NCBI GenBank assembly: GCA_902615915.1 | Contig: CACMQQ010000010.1 | Span: 1-51,656, forward strand | Length of the DNA: 51,656 nt | Direction: 5' to 3' | Origin: an uncultured Fidelibacterota bacterium | Lineage (GTDB): Bacteria; Fidelibacterota; Marinisomatia; Marinisomatales; TCS55 | In this document: one piece after another, positions 1-8,058 of the stretch | Numbering within the stretch: position 1 is the first letter of the stretch | Layout of the letters: each line of letters starts with the position of its first letter | Program-made: the position numbers and the translations under genes | The notes under the pieces: model-generated | What the model saw: only the letters and a program-made list of their open reading frames with translations | Told to the model about the DNA's origin: nothing | The model's database searches: none

Positions 1-260
1 TTGCTCTTTAATAGATCTTCAATTTTTTTACCTTCATCATCATTGCCAAGTACGCCAGCTAGCATAACACTAGCGCCTAACGATGTCAAATTCAATGCAA
101 CATTTGCAGCGCCACCGAGCTTATTTTTAACATTTAAAGTCTCTACAACAGGAACTGGTGCTTCTGGTGAGATTCTATTAATTGTACCAAACACATAGGT
201 ATCAAGCATGATATCCCCTATAACTAAGAAATTCTTTTTTGAAAAAGATTCTAATAGCAT
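1..260 (-). CDS. rfaE1: D-glycero-beta-D-manno-heptose-7-phosphate kinase (N-terminal part, cut by window edge)
   Basis: Reading the minus strand from an ATG at 260 gives 86 residues that run off the left edge. The sequence shows the PfkB-family start VIGDIMLDTYVFG, then RISPEAPVPVVE, then the sugar-binding GGAANVALNLTSLGA. This order is characteristic of the kinase domain of HldE/RfaE, which phosphorylates heptose-7-phosphate for the LPS inner core. That implies an LPS-bearing envelope. Whether the nucleotidyltransferase half is fused (HldE) or separate (RfaE2) cannot be seen. A GGAA Shine-Dalgarno-like stretch lies about 8 bases before the ATG. The start is 16 bases after the ABC-type ATPase gene at 277-1002, so the two are probably co-transcribed. 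Forward-strand reading frames here are shadows. Confidence 0.88.
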   Translation of the reverse strand, partial: MLLESFSKKNFLVIGDIMLDTYVFGTINRISPEAPVPVVETLNVKNKLGGAANVALNLTSLGASVMLAGVLGNDDEGKKIEDLLKS

Positions 261-276
261 TCTAGATTCCTTTCAA

Positions 277-1002
277 TCAACTACGACTTCTACTTTTTTT
301 ATATTTTTTTCGAGTAGTTTTATATTTATTGTTTGCAGATCTATTGCTAGAGCCTGCTCTTATTTTGCTAACATAACCATTCTCAAGATAGATATTTACT
401 GAAGTAAATAATTTTAGAATTTTATCGCTTATGGATGATAAAATGATAGTTGTGCCGAAATTCTTATTCATGAGTTGAATTTTTTTTCTAAAATTAATCT
501 CAGTGCTGGTGTCAAAATAAATACCATAATCATCAATTATTAAAACTCTTGGATCATCTTCCAGAGCCAATGAAAGATTTGCAAACGCAAGCTCTCCTTT
601 AGATAGATCTGAGGGTTTGTTATTTAACAATCTATTGATGTTCATTTTTTTTGAATAAGTAGAGAAAATATCTTTGGATTTATTATTGTTTATTTTTGAA
701 GGTAAGCTTTTACCAAAATCATTTTTTAACAAATCCACAAATTTTATCTCAGGATTTAAAATAGCTTTACCCATCCAGTTTGTTTCAAAAAAAGAGTTAT
801 CATACTTTACCTCTCCTGAGCTTTCTTTGATCAAACCTGATAAAAGTTTTAACATTGTCGTTTTTCCAGAACCTGCTGGGCCAACAACTCCATATATTGC
901 GCCTTTGTGAAATTTCAATTTTCTTACATTGAGAATATTTTCATTTGAGATATCAACATTTAATCGAGTAATATCGTACAATGCATCTTGATTTGTGCTC
1001 AT
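277..1002 (-). CDS. ABC-type ATPase domain protein with degenerate catalytic motifs
   Basis: This 241-aa single-domain protein has a clear P-loop (GPAGSGKTT, residues 41-49) and overall ABC ATPase order. Other motifs are eroded: the signature is LSKGE (about 133) instead of LSGGQ, the Walker B is VLIIDDYG with Asp where the catalytic Glu normally follows, and the switch region reads ILSSISD with no His. The C terminus is a Lys/Arg/Ser-rich tail of about 25 residues. No membrane segment or partner permease is visible nearby. It is likely a nucleotide-binding protein with slow or no hydrolysis, perhaps regulatory, but the role is unknown. It sits between trxB and the heptose kinase, so an envelope link is only a guess. 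Confidence 0.7.
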   Translation of the reverse strand: MSTNQDALYDITRLNVDISNENILNVRKLKFHKGAIYGVVGPAGSGKTTMLKLLSGLIKESSGEVKYDNSFFETNWMGKAILNPEIKFVDLLKNDFGKSLPSKINNNKSKDIFSTYSKKMNINRLLNNKPSDLSKGELAFANLSLALEDDPRVLIIDDYGIYFDTSTEINFRKKIQLMNKNFGTTIILSSISDKILKLFTSVNIYLENGYVSKIRAGSSNRSANNKYKTTRKKYKKSRSRS

Positions 1003-1044
1003 TTCAATTACACTCCTAATAAGGGTGAATGAAAGTTATAATAT

Positions 1045-1965
1045 TTAAAGGTTCTCTAGGTAACGCTCTACATCGATAGCAGACATACAGCCTGATCCTG
1101 CTGCAGTAATTGCTTGTCTATAAATATGATCTTGAACATCGCCACAAGCAAATACACCATCTATATTTGTTTTTGTGCCACTGTTTGTTAATAAATAACC
1201 ATTTTTATTGGTCTCTAGTTGATCTTTGAAAAGATCGGTATTTGGTTTGTGACCAATCGCAAGAAAAACACCATCGCAATCCTCATTAAATCTTTTCTTC
1301 GTCTTTTGATTTTCCAAGATAACAGATTTGACACCACTTTCTTTAGTTCCTTCGATGTCTTTAATCACAACATCCCAAATAACTCTGACCTTTGAATTTT
1401 TCATTACTCTATCAACCATCACCTTAGATGCTCTAAAAGTATCTCTGCGATGTATAACAACAACCTCGGATGCGAACTTTGTTAAGTAAGTTGCTTCTTC
1501 CATTGCAGTATCACCTCCACCAACTACCAATACTTTTTTGTCTTTGTAAAAAAAACCATCGCAAGTTGCGCAAGCTGAAACGCCAAAACCCATCAATTCG
1601 TTTTCTTTTTCTAGTCCAAGCATTTTTGCCGAAGCTCCGGTTGCAATTATAATGGTGTCGGAATAATATTCATCTTTACCAACCCAAACTCTAAAAGGTC
1701 TATTTTTTAAATCGACTTTAGTGACATGTTTAAAATAGCATTCTGCACCGAATCTCTTTGCTTGTTCGCGAAAATTTTCCATTAACTCTGGACCCATAAT
1801 TCCAGATGGAAAACCAGGGTAATTTTCAACATCGGTAGTAATTGTTAACTGACCGCCTGGCTGATTGCCTTCAAAAACTAATGGTTCAAGATTTGCTCTT
1901 GCAGTATACAAGGCTGCTGTTAGGCCAGCAGGCCCAGAGCCTATTATTATAACCTTTCGATTCAT
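1045..1965 (-). CDS. trxB: Thioredoxin-disulfide reductase
   Basis: The 306-aa flavoprotein transfers electrons from NADPH to thioredoxin in the cytoplasm. Visible features are the FAD-binding GSGPAG near residue 9, the redox-active pair C132-ATC-C135, the NADPH-binding GGGDTAMEEA at about 149-158, and the C-terminal FAD motif VFACGDVQD. Length is normal for low-molecular-weight TrxR. The thioredoxin gene lies 17 bases upstream on the same strand, so substrate and enzyme form a trxA-trxB operon. Nothing is missing from the active site. Confidence 0.97.
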   Translation of the reverse strand: MNRKVIIIGSGPAGLTAALYTARANLEPLVFEGNQPGGQLTITTDVENYPGFPSGIMGPELMENFREQAKRFGAECYFKHVTKVDLKNRPFRVWVGKDEYYSDTIIIATGASAKMLGLEKENELMGFGVSACATCDGFFYKDKKVLVVGGGDTAMEEATYLTKFASEVVVIHRRDTFRASKVMVDRVMKNSKVRVIWDVVIKDIEGTKESGVKSVILENQKTKKRFNEDCDGVFLAIGHKPNTDLFKDQLETNKNGYLLTNSGTKTNIDGVFACGDVQDHIYRQAITAAGSGCMSAIDVERYLENL

Positions 1966-1982
1966 TCTATTGTTTTATAAAA

Positions 1983-2309
1983 TTATATAACTGAGTCTAA
2001 TAGTTCAGTTATTTTTTCTTTAGGTACAGCTCCAACTATTTGATTTGCAACTGCTCCGTCTTTGAAAATTAATAACGCTGGAATACTTCTTACACCATAC
2101 TGCGCTGCTACCTGATTATCAGTATCAACATTTAACTTTCCAATTTTAGCCTTTCCTGAATATTCGGTAGCTAATTCATCTACGATTGGACCTATAGCTC
2201 TACATGGTCCACACCACTCAGCCCAAAAATCAACTAAAACTGGGATATCAGATTTTAAAACCTCAGCTTCAAAATCATCAGTACTAAAGTGTTTTAGATT
2301 TTCTGACAT
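1983..2309 (-). CDS. trxA: Thioredoxin
   Basis: The 108-aa protein has the canonical thioredoxin fold signature FWAEWCGPCRAIGP with redox cysteines C33 and C36, and the cis-Pro segment RSIPALLIF. It reduces cytoplasmic disulfides using electrons from TrxB, encoded directly downstream. Length and motifs match housekeeping Trx1. A 74-base AT-rich gap separates it from the phosphatase gene upstream, so a promoter for trxA-trxB could lie there, but I see no convincing hexamers. Confidence 0.97.
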   Translation of the reverse strand: MSENLKHFSTDDFEAEVLKSDIPVLVDFWAEWCGPCRAIGPIVDELATEYSGKAKIGKLNVDTDNQVAAQYGVRSIPALLIFKDGAVANQIVGAVPKEKITELLDSVI

Positions 2310-2383
2310 ATGTAATCCTTTGATTTGATATAATTTGAATGATTGAACTTAGTTCAATAAAATTTTTGATAAAAATATCAATT

Positions 2384-3955
2384 TTAATCTTTGTAAAATA
2401 TTTTAACACTTTTACCATTTACATTATCCGGCACCGTAACTTTAATTATGCTCGAAACAGTAGGGGCAATATCAATAGAACTGATTCTTGCTTCTATTGA
2501 GATTTTTTTTAAACCTTTTGATGATATAAAAAAAGGTATATGAGAATCGTAATCATAAGGAGTGCCATGCGAAGCTCCTGCTTGGCTTCTGGTTGACCAA
2601 AATCTTTTTGGAATCATTAAGACATCTGGACTCTTTATGGGATGGATCATATTTTTTAGCCTTGAGTTTATTTTATCATCATCGGAAGATAAAATTTCAT
2701 CTTTGGTTAGAACCATTCCAATCCCAGGTATTTTGATCATTTCTTTCTTTATCAATTGGCTAATTTTGTTGCGTTCTTTTTTTTGAATAGAATCATCATA
2801 ATAAAAACCATATCCGTACCGATTGACTTTATTTTCACCAAAATCAGAATCAATCTTGATCAAAGTTTTAGCAACTATGGAGTCTCTAACACCTGATGGA
2901 ATTCTCCCAGAAGTAAAGCCCTTCTCTTTTAAATATTCAGGAAGTTCAATGACACCATGATCACTTGAAAGAACATAAAGAACATTACTATTTCCAATTT
3001 TTTGGTCAACATTCTCAATGAAGTGGCCTAGGTTTTTATCCAGTCTAAGTAGATTATCTAACTGCTCTTGAGAGTAAGGACCAAATGAATGACCAACCCC
3101 ATCAGCAGCGGATAAGCCAATAAACAATAAGTCAGTATTGTCATCTTTTCCTAATTTGTATTTTTTTATGGCTAAATTACTTAGCTCTAGCAATGATCGA
3201 TCTCCGAAAGGTGTGACATAAAATAGATTTAATAATCGATCGATTTGAATATCTTTGAAAATTATTGGAAATGACGGATTATAGCCATCGCTTGTTGTCC
3301 AATCATTCTCACCATAAAAATAGTCTGATCGTGCATTTTCATCGTAAATATTTTTATTTTTTAGAAAACTCCATGTGCTATCAGTATAAAATTTGACACC
3401 CATCTCTTTGTTAAACTTTCTTAACCAGAAAGGGATTTTTTTGATATAATAAGATGAGGAAGTAAATGAGCCTTTCTTATTATACCAAAAAACTCCGTCT
3501 GGATTTTTACCACCCATCATTACCGCAGATCGATCTTTACCTGAAAGAGATACAACTTTTGATTTTGGATTTTGGCTTTTTAACCAGTCTCCCAAAGCTG
3601 TTGCTTGAACGTTTCTGTATGAGCTTGCTTTATCATTGCTTATCAGATCATATGAAAGCGTATCTTCAGCGCAATACCAGCCTCGACCCAAAGATCGATC
3701 ATACCATTGGTTGCCAATTATCCCAACAGGGCCAGGGTGCATACCACTAGCTAAAACAAAATGTCCAGGACCAGTACTTGTATTGCTATAATCATGATAT
3801 GTTTGGGTAAAGTTGACTCCATTATCAACCAAAAAGCGCAAACCGCCACTGTAAAGTTTATCATATTTATTCAATAAATCTGGTGTCCCTTGATCAATTA
3901 CTAAAAAAACAACCAACTTTGGAGGTTTATCCAATAAATTCTCATTAGCAAGCAA
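2384..3955 (-). CDS. PafA-like alkaline phosphatase (alkaline phosphatase superfamily), exported
   Basis: The protein is a metal-dependent phosphomonoesterase of the type I phosphodiesterase/alkaline phosphatase superfamily. From the listed start, visible pieces are the first metal ligand in FLVIDQ (D21), nucleophile Thr61 in STGPGH, the phosphate-contacting GNQWYDR, and the PafA hallmark GKDRSA (Lys and Arg two apart, which separates PafA-type monoesterases from diesterases). Further metal ligands follow in SAADGVGHS, SSDHG and SHGTPYD. The listed start is a TTG that leaves a truncated leader. In-frame codons continue upstream to 3997 and add hydrophobic residues forming a typical signal peptide, beginning at an ATT preceded by AGGG. 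The true start therefore probably overlaps the 3' end of tyrS (see findings). Likely role: scavenging phosphate from organic esters in the periplasm. Confidence 0.85.
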   Translation of the reverse strand: MLANENLLDKPPKLVVFLVIDQGTPDLLNKYDKLYSGGLRFLVDNGVNFTQTYHDYSNTSTGPGHFVLASGMHPGPVGIIGNQWYDRSLGRGWYCAEDTLSYDLISNDKASSYRNVQATALGDWLKSQNPKSKVVSLSGKDRSAVMMGGKNPDGVFWYNKKGSFTSSSYYIKKIPFWLRKFNKEMGVKFYTDSTWSFLKNKNIYDENARSDYFYGENDWTTSDGYNPSFPIIFKDIQIDRLLNLFYVTPFGDRSLLELSNLAIKKYKLGKDDNTDLLFIGLSAADGVGHSFGPYSQEQLDNLLRLDKNLGHFIENVDQKIGNSNVLYVLSSDHGVIELPEYLKEKGFTSGRIPSGVRDSIVAKTLIKIDSDFGENKVNRYGYGFYYDDSIQKKERNKISQLIKKEMIKIPGIGMVLTKDEILSSDDDKINSRLKNMIHPIKSPDVLMIPKRFWSTRSQAGASHGTPYDYDSHIPFFISSKGLKKISIEARISSIDIAPTVSSIIKVTVPDNVNGKSVKIFYKD

Positions 3956-3978
3956 AGAATAAAGGGTTAAAAAATAAA

Positions 3979-5184
3979 TTATGTAATTTTTAAAAATCTT
4001 CTTTTCCCTGCTTTAATTATTTTATTCTCGTTCGAGTGTAATTCGTAATCAAGATTATCAATCTTTACTCCATCTATTTTTACAGCACCTTGTTTGATCA
4101 ATCTTTTGGCTTCACCTTTGCTTTGCGCTAAACCTGAATCAAACAATAAATCAACTATAGTAGTTTCGTTCTTTACTTTAAATTCGTCCATTTCATCAGG
4201 GTTTTCTTTATTTACTATAACCTTTTCAAAATGAGCTTGTGCCTCTTGAGATTTTTTTTCACCATGATACATTTGAACTAGCTCTTTTGCGAGATCTCGC
4301 TTAATGTCTCTAGGATTGTTACTTTTATCATCTAATTTTTCTTTGATAGATAATAATTTGGATTCTTCTAAATCCAAAGCGACAGAATAATATTTGTATA
4401 TGAGTTCATCCGGAATAGACATTGTTTTTCCGTACATGTTTGCTGGATCATCCATTAGACCGATGTCATTTTCGTAAGATTTAGACATTTTGTCTTTCCC
4501 GTCAGTTCCCTCTAGTAGCGGAAGCGTAATAATGGATTGGGGTTTCTGACCATTCTCTTTTTGAAGATCGCGGCCAACAAGTAAATTAAATTTTTGATCC
4601 GTTCCGCCCAGCTCAATATCTGCTTCTAATTCAACCGAATCCATTCCTTGGGCCAAAGGATACATGAATTCATGAATAGAAATAGGTATTTCTGATTTGA
4701 ATCGCTTAGTAAAGTCATCTCGCTCAAGCATTCTTGCAACGGTGTATTGACTACAAAGTTTTATCACGTCACTAAAACTCATTTTGTTAAGCCAGTGACT
4801 ATTAAACACTATTTCCAATTTTTCTATATCTAAGATCTTTGCTGCTTGATCTATGTAAGTTTCAGCATTTGCTTTTGTTTCTTCAATGGTTAACTGTGGT
4901 CTTGTCTTATTTCTACCAGAGGGGTCTCCTATCATAGCAGTAAAATCACCAATTACTAGAATTGCTTTATGACCCAACTGCTGAAAATGAGACAACTTTC
5001 TTAAGACTACGCTATGTCCAATATGCAAGTCAGGTCTACTTGGATCGCATCCTAATTTTATTTTCAACGGCTTATTATTTTCTGAAGATTTTGAGATTTT
5101 TTTCTTCAATTCATCTTCAGGAATAATTTCTTCTACTCCCCTTGAAATTAAGGACCACTGATCTTCTAACGTTGGAAAACTCAT
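3979..5184 (-). CDS. tyrS: Tyrosyl-tRNA synthetase
   Basis: This 401-aa class I aminoacyl-tRNA synthetase charges tRNA-Tyr. The sequence shows the HIGH motif (HIGH at 54-57, within PDLHIGHSVV), the KMSKS loop at 232-236 (DKMSKSYEND), the tRNA synthetase core between them, and a C-terminal S4 RNA-binding domain (KGEAKRLIKQGAVKIDG). The intact HIGH/KMSKS pair and the length fit the TyrS2/TyrZ type. It starts two bases after the smpB stop, so both are on one transcript. Its last codons probably overlap the real 5' end of the downstream phosphatase gene. Confidence 0.96.
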   Translation of the reverse strand: MSFPTLEDQWSLISRGVEEIIPEDELKKKISKSSENNKPLKIKLGCDPSRPDLHIGHSVVLRKLSHFQQLGHKAILVIGDFTAMIGDPSGRNKTRPQLTIEETKANAETYIDQAAKILDIEKLEIVFNSHWLNKMSFSDVIKLCSQYTVARMLERDDFTKRFKSEIPISIHEFMYPLAQGMDSVELEADIELGGTDQKFNLLVGRDLQKENGQKPQSIITLPLLEGTDGKDKMSKSYENDIGLMDDPANMYGKTMSIPDELIYKYYSVALDLEESKLLSIKEKLDDKSNNPRDIKRDLAKELVQMYHGEKKSQEAQAHFEKVIVNKENPDEMDEFKVKNETTIVDLLFDSGLAQSKGEAKRLIKQGAVKIDGVKIDNLDYELHSNENKIIKAGKRRFLKIT

Positions 5185-5186
5185 AA

Positions 5187-5639
5187 CTATCGTAATCTTA
5201 ACTCTCTTTCAGTTTGCCTTTTGATATCGCGTTCTTTTTTGGCATCCTTTTTTTCATAAATCTTTTTTCCTTTTGCAATTCCTATTTCAAGTTTAGCCCA
5301 GCCACGATCATTAAAATAAATTTTCAATGGAACTGCGGTTAGTCCTTTCTGATCTAGAGCAATTCTTATTTTTTCTATCTCTATTCTATTTAACAATAAC
5401 TTTCTTAATCTTGTTGGTTCATGCCCGTCAAAGCCCGTATGTGAATATGGGTTGATATGAATGCCACTTGCCCATAATTGATTTTTTTTTAAATAGACAT
5501 AGGATTCTTTTAGGTTGGCGTTTCCCTCTCTGAGACTTTTAACTTCACTTCCCATCAATTCAATCCCTGTTTCATATTTATCAAGAATGTTATAAAGATG
5601 AAAAGCTTTTCTATTGGTGGAAACAATTCTTTGTTCCAT
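5187..5639 (-). CDS. smpB: SsrA-binding protein SmpB
   Basis: The 150-aa protein binds tmRNA and delivers it to stalled ribosomes for trans-translation. The start NRKAFHLYNILDKYETGIEL, the central oligonucleotide-binding barrel with KSLREGNANLKESYVYL, and the Lys/Arg-rich C-terminal tail (KKIYEKKDAKKERDIKR) are all diagnostic. Length is standard. It heads the smpB-tyrS operon. The 114-base upstream gap (5640-5753) is very AT-rich and holds no other recognisable element; the tmRNA gene itself is not in the window. Confidence 0.96.
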   Translation of the reverse strand: MEQRIVSTNRKAFHLYNILDKYETGIELMGSEVKSLREGNANLKESYVYLKKNQLWASGIHINPYSHTGFDGHEPTRLRKLLLNRIEIEKIRIALDQKGLTAVPLKIYFNDRGWAKLEIGIAKGKKIYEKKDAKKERDIKRQTERELRLR

Positions 5640-5753
5640 TTATGAAAAAACCTGATTTATAAGATTATTAATTAGAAATATTTAAATAATCTAAATGTAA
5701 TAAATCTTCAATTAATAGGACTATCTAAATTAAAATTTTTTTAACCAAAAAAA

Positions 5754-6716
5754 TTAGAAAAGTTCATATTTCCCTTTTTTGTTCTGCTTTAAAATATAAT
5801 CAATTTTTTTCTTAACAGCTTTTATTTCATAGCTAGTTAAGCCAAACTGAATTGTATTGCCAGACTTTCTGACCCCTTTTCTTGGATTTAGGTTCTTTGA
5901 GGGATAAACAGAGAAAATTTTGTCCTCGGTGAATTCAAATTGTGCAACTACACCAAGTTTTTCATTCAGATCTTTAGTCGTGATTTGCTTTAAACGGTCG
6001 ATGGTTTTTCGTGGTAGCTTTTTAACTCTAATATATTTCCATATAGCTCCTCTATCGCTTTCTGGACTGCTAAATGTCACGCCATTATCCACGGTAAAGA
6101 CTCTTGGATTATCCTCATCAGTGGAGGTTAGTAAATTACCTTCATTGCTGTCTTTATGGTTGATGATATTTGTCATGATATTGGTGTTGGCAAAATGTTT
6201 TGCATAGGTAGGATTGACTTCAAATTTCTCTTTATCATAAACCTCGCCTCCTATGGTAACTTCATTTAACCAATATTGCATCATCACAATAACCAAATTA
6301 GGCTTTCTAAATGTGGGTATTGCCTCCGCTTCAATATTTTTATATTCATCGAACATGAATCCTCTGCATACTGTTGGAGGAACAACATATTCACTTTCAT
6401 CGAGAATAAGCTTTTGAAGTTCATATGCAGCCATTTCAAATCGAGGCGCATTGTTGAATTCATGACCACCTGGTAACGCTCTTCTCCATTTTATTTGAAG
6501 ATCATTCCCGTCTTGGTAGCGTAAAATTACTCGTTTGCCAATATCCCCTTTAAAGCGCAAATCTTTAAATCTAAATATCTCAAAATCAGTATTTTTAAGT
6601 TTTTCTTCAATGGTTGATACAGTATAAAGAATGTTAGAATCTTGAGCGTAAAGTGATGTAGTCAAAAAAATAGTGAAACTGACTGCTAGCAATAAATTCT
6701 TATAAATACTTCTCAT
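5754..6716 (-). CDS. Predicted exported atypical kinase-like protein (Fam20C/HipA-type fold)
   Basis: The 320-aa protein opens with a clear Sec signal peptide (hydrophobic residues 8-22, likely cleavage after SLYA). The rest resembles the PI3K/HipA/Fam20C branch of kinases. It has a candidate ATP Lys in IKWRR (K76), a helix-C-like Glu in PRFEMAAYEL (E94), then HKDSNEGNLL (D189, N194) and VFTVDNGVTF (D210-N211-G). These match the catalytic Asp, metal Asn and the metal-binding DNG of Fam20-like enzymes. Family assignment is by motif order only. If correct, it would act outside the cytoplasm, like secreted Fam20C in animals. A strong GGAGG site lies just before the ATG. It is monocistronic and divergent from the gene at 6816. 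The substrate is unknown. Confidence 0.6.
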   Translation of the reverse strand: MRSIYKNLLLAVSFTIFLTTSLYAQDSNILYTVSTIEEKLKNTDFEIFRFKDLRFKGDIGKRVILRYQDGNDLQIKWRRALPGGHEFNNAPRFEMAAYELQKLILDESEYVVPPTVCRGFMFDEYKNIEAEAIPTFRKPNLVIVMMQYWLNEVTIGGEVYDKEKFEVNPTYAKHFANTNIMTNIINHKDSNEGNLLTSTDEDNPRVFTVDNGVTFSSPESDRGAIWKYIRVKKLPRKTIDRLKQITTKDLNEKLGVVAQFEFTEDKIFSVYPSKNLNPRKGVRKSGNTIQFGLTSYEIKAVKKKIDYILKQNKKGKYELF

Positions 6717-6815
6717 TTAATCCCTCCTTAGTATTGTAATTAGATTAAGGTTATATTAGTTTAAAAAAAAAATTTTAAAAAGATTAAAATATTAAACAGT
6801 CGGTATAAAAAATAA

Positions 6816-7919
6816 GTGAAGATTGCCATTATTGAATCATTCAATGGGGGTTCGCACAAATCCTGGATTGAAGGGTTGATGAAAAACAGCACCCACGATA
6901 TTATTTCAATATCATTAGAGGGAAAATATTGGAAATGGAGAATGAGGGGTGGCGCTATTTCTTTAGCAGAAAAGTTTTTGCGATTCAATTTTAGACCGGA
7001 TCTCTTTTTATTGAGCGATATGGTTGACGCTACAATATTTAAAAGTTTAATTGGTCATGAGTTCTTTGATACACCATTAGCTATGTATTTTCATGAAAAT
7101 CAACTGTCATATCCTTGGAACTATAACGAAAAATTTAATGAAAACAAAAAAATGCATTATGGATTTATTAACTTTTCATCAGCTTTAATATCAGATCATG
7201 TTTTTTTTAACTCAATATTTCACATGAATAGTTTTTTTAAAGATGCGAATCAATTTTTAAAACAATTCCCAGATCATAATGAGCTAGGATCAATTGAAAA
7301 AATAAAAGCCAAATCTTCAACCTTACCACTGGGTATTGATCTTAAACGATTTGATAAAAACAAAATTAATGAGAAAGGTAAGCTTCCATTGATATTATGG
7401 AACCACAGATGGGATTACGATAAAGACCCTTCTACCTTTTTTGAAGTGATGCAAAAATTAAAAAATGAAAAAGAAAAATTTGAATTAGTTATTTTGGGAC
7501 AAAATATCAAAACCATGCCTGAAATTTTTAGAGTTGCTAATGAAAAATTAAAAGAAAATATTAGATATATAGGTTATTGCAAAACATTAAGTGAATATTC
7601 TAAATGGCTATATTTAAGTGATATATTGCCGGTCACAAATATCCAAGATTTTTTCGGTATTAGCATTGTTGAAGCAGTTTATTGCGGTACATACCCATTA
7701 CTCCCTAAACGCCTTACCTATCCTGATCTATTTAACTACAAAAAAAATTCTAAACTATTTTATACGAATAAAAATGATCTTTTTTATAAACTAAAACATT
7801 GTATTAACAATGTGGATCAAATTCGTCTTTCTTCTTATTCTTCTTTGGTAAAAAGATATGATTGGAGTGAAATGATTGCTGAATATGATGCTCAATTTTT
7901 ATCAGTTGCAAACAAATAA
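6816..7919 (+). CDS. tRNA-queuosine alpha-mannosyltransferase homologue (GTDC1/QTMAN family, DUF3524 + GT4)
   Basis: The 367-aa cytosolic glycosyltransferase begins at GTG. Its N-terminal DUF3524 half shows IIESFNGGSHKSW, GKYWKWRMRGGA and MYFHENQLSYPW, then FFNSIFHMNSF. These match landmarks I recall from human GTDC1, the enzyme that mannosylates queuosine-34 of tRNA-Asp. The C-terminal half is a GT-B nucleotide-sugar domain with NHRWDYDKDP and the acidic IQDFFGISIVEAVYCG motif. Bacterial members are mostly annotated only as glycosyltransferases, so the tRNA substrate is inferred. No queuosine genes lie in the window. Start choice: GTG gives the family-typical MKIAIIE; no good Shine-Dalgarno sequence is visible. 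Confidence 0.8.
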   Translation: MKIAIIESFNGGSHKSWIEGLMKNSTHDIISISLEGKYWKWRMRGGAISLAEKFLRFNFRPDLFLLSDMVDATIFKSLIGHEFFDTPLAMYFHENQLSYPWNYNEKFNENKKMHYGFINFSSALISDHVFFNSIFHMNSFFKDANQFLKQFPDHNELGSIEKIKAKSSTLPLGIDLKRFDKNKINEKGKLPLILWNHRWDYDKDPSTFFEVMQKLKNEKEKFELVILGQNIKTMPEIFRVANEKLKENIRYIGYCKTLSEYSKWLYLSDILPVTNIQDFFGISIVEAVYCGTYPLLPKRLTYPDLFNYKKNSKLFYTNKNDLFYKLKHCINNVDQIRLSSYSSLVKRYDWSEMIAEYDAQFLSVANK

Positions 7920-7938
7920 AGACAAAATAACAATCTAA

Positions 7939-7966
7939 ACTGCCATTTTAGCAGTATATACTGCTA
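7939..7966. promoter_or_regulatory. 18-bp perfect palindrome plus extra half-site, candidate operator upstream of hsp20
   Basis: Bases 7949-7966 (TAGCAGTATATACTGCTA) form a perfect dyad. The same ACTGC/GCAGT half-site also occurs at 7939-7943, giving alternating half-sites ACTGC-N7-GCAGT-N4-ACTGC. No T-tract follows, so a terminator for the gene ending at 7919 is unlikely. It lies about 90 bases before the small heat-shock gene. A TTGACA (7969-7974) directly follows and could be a -35 box, with TAAAAT (7996-8001) at a poor 21-base spacing. The half-site TTAGCA recalls CIRCE, but the arrangement differs. The bound regulator is unknown. Confidence 0.45.
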
Positions 7967-8058
7967 TATTGACATACATAAATACAAAAATGACATAAAA
8001 TTTTAATTGGCATAACTCTTGAAACTATTGGAAGTAAATACATTGAAAGGATTTTAAA

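Noticed and set aside
1-402. Forward-strand reading frames at the left edge
   Set aside because: They are shadows of the heptose kinase and the ABC-type ATPase genes on the minus strand.
7949-7966. Palindrome read as a terminator of the mannosyltransferase-like gene
   Set aside because: No T-tract follows on either strand and the stem is mostly A-T in its centre.
8007-8024. Sigma54-like (TTGGCAT-N5-TTGAA) or sigma32-like (CTTGAAA) promoter before hsp20
   Set aside because: The near-invariant GC of the sigma54 -12 element is GA here, and no sigma32 -10 box fits at the right spacing before the ATG.
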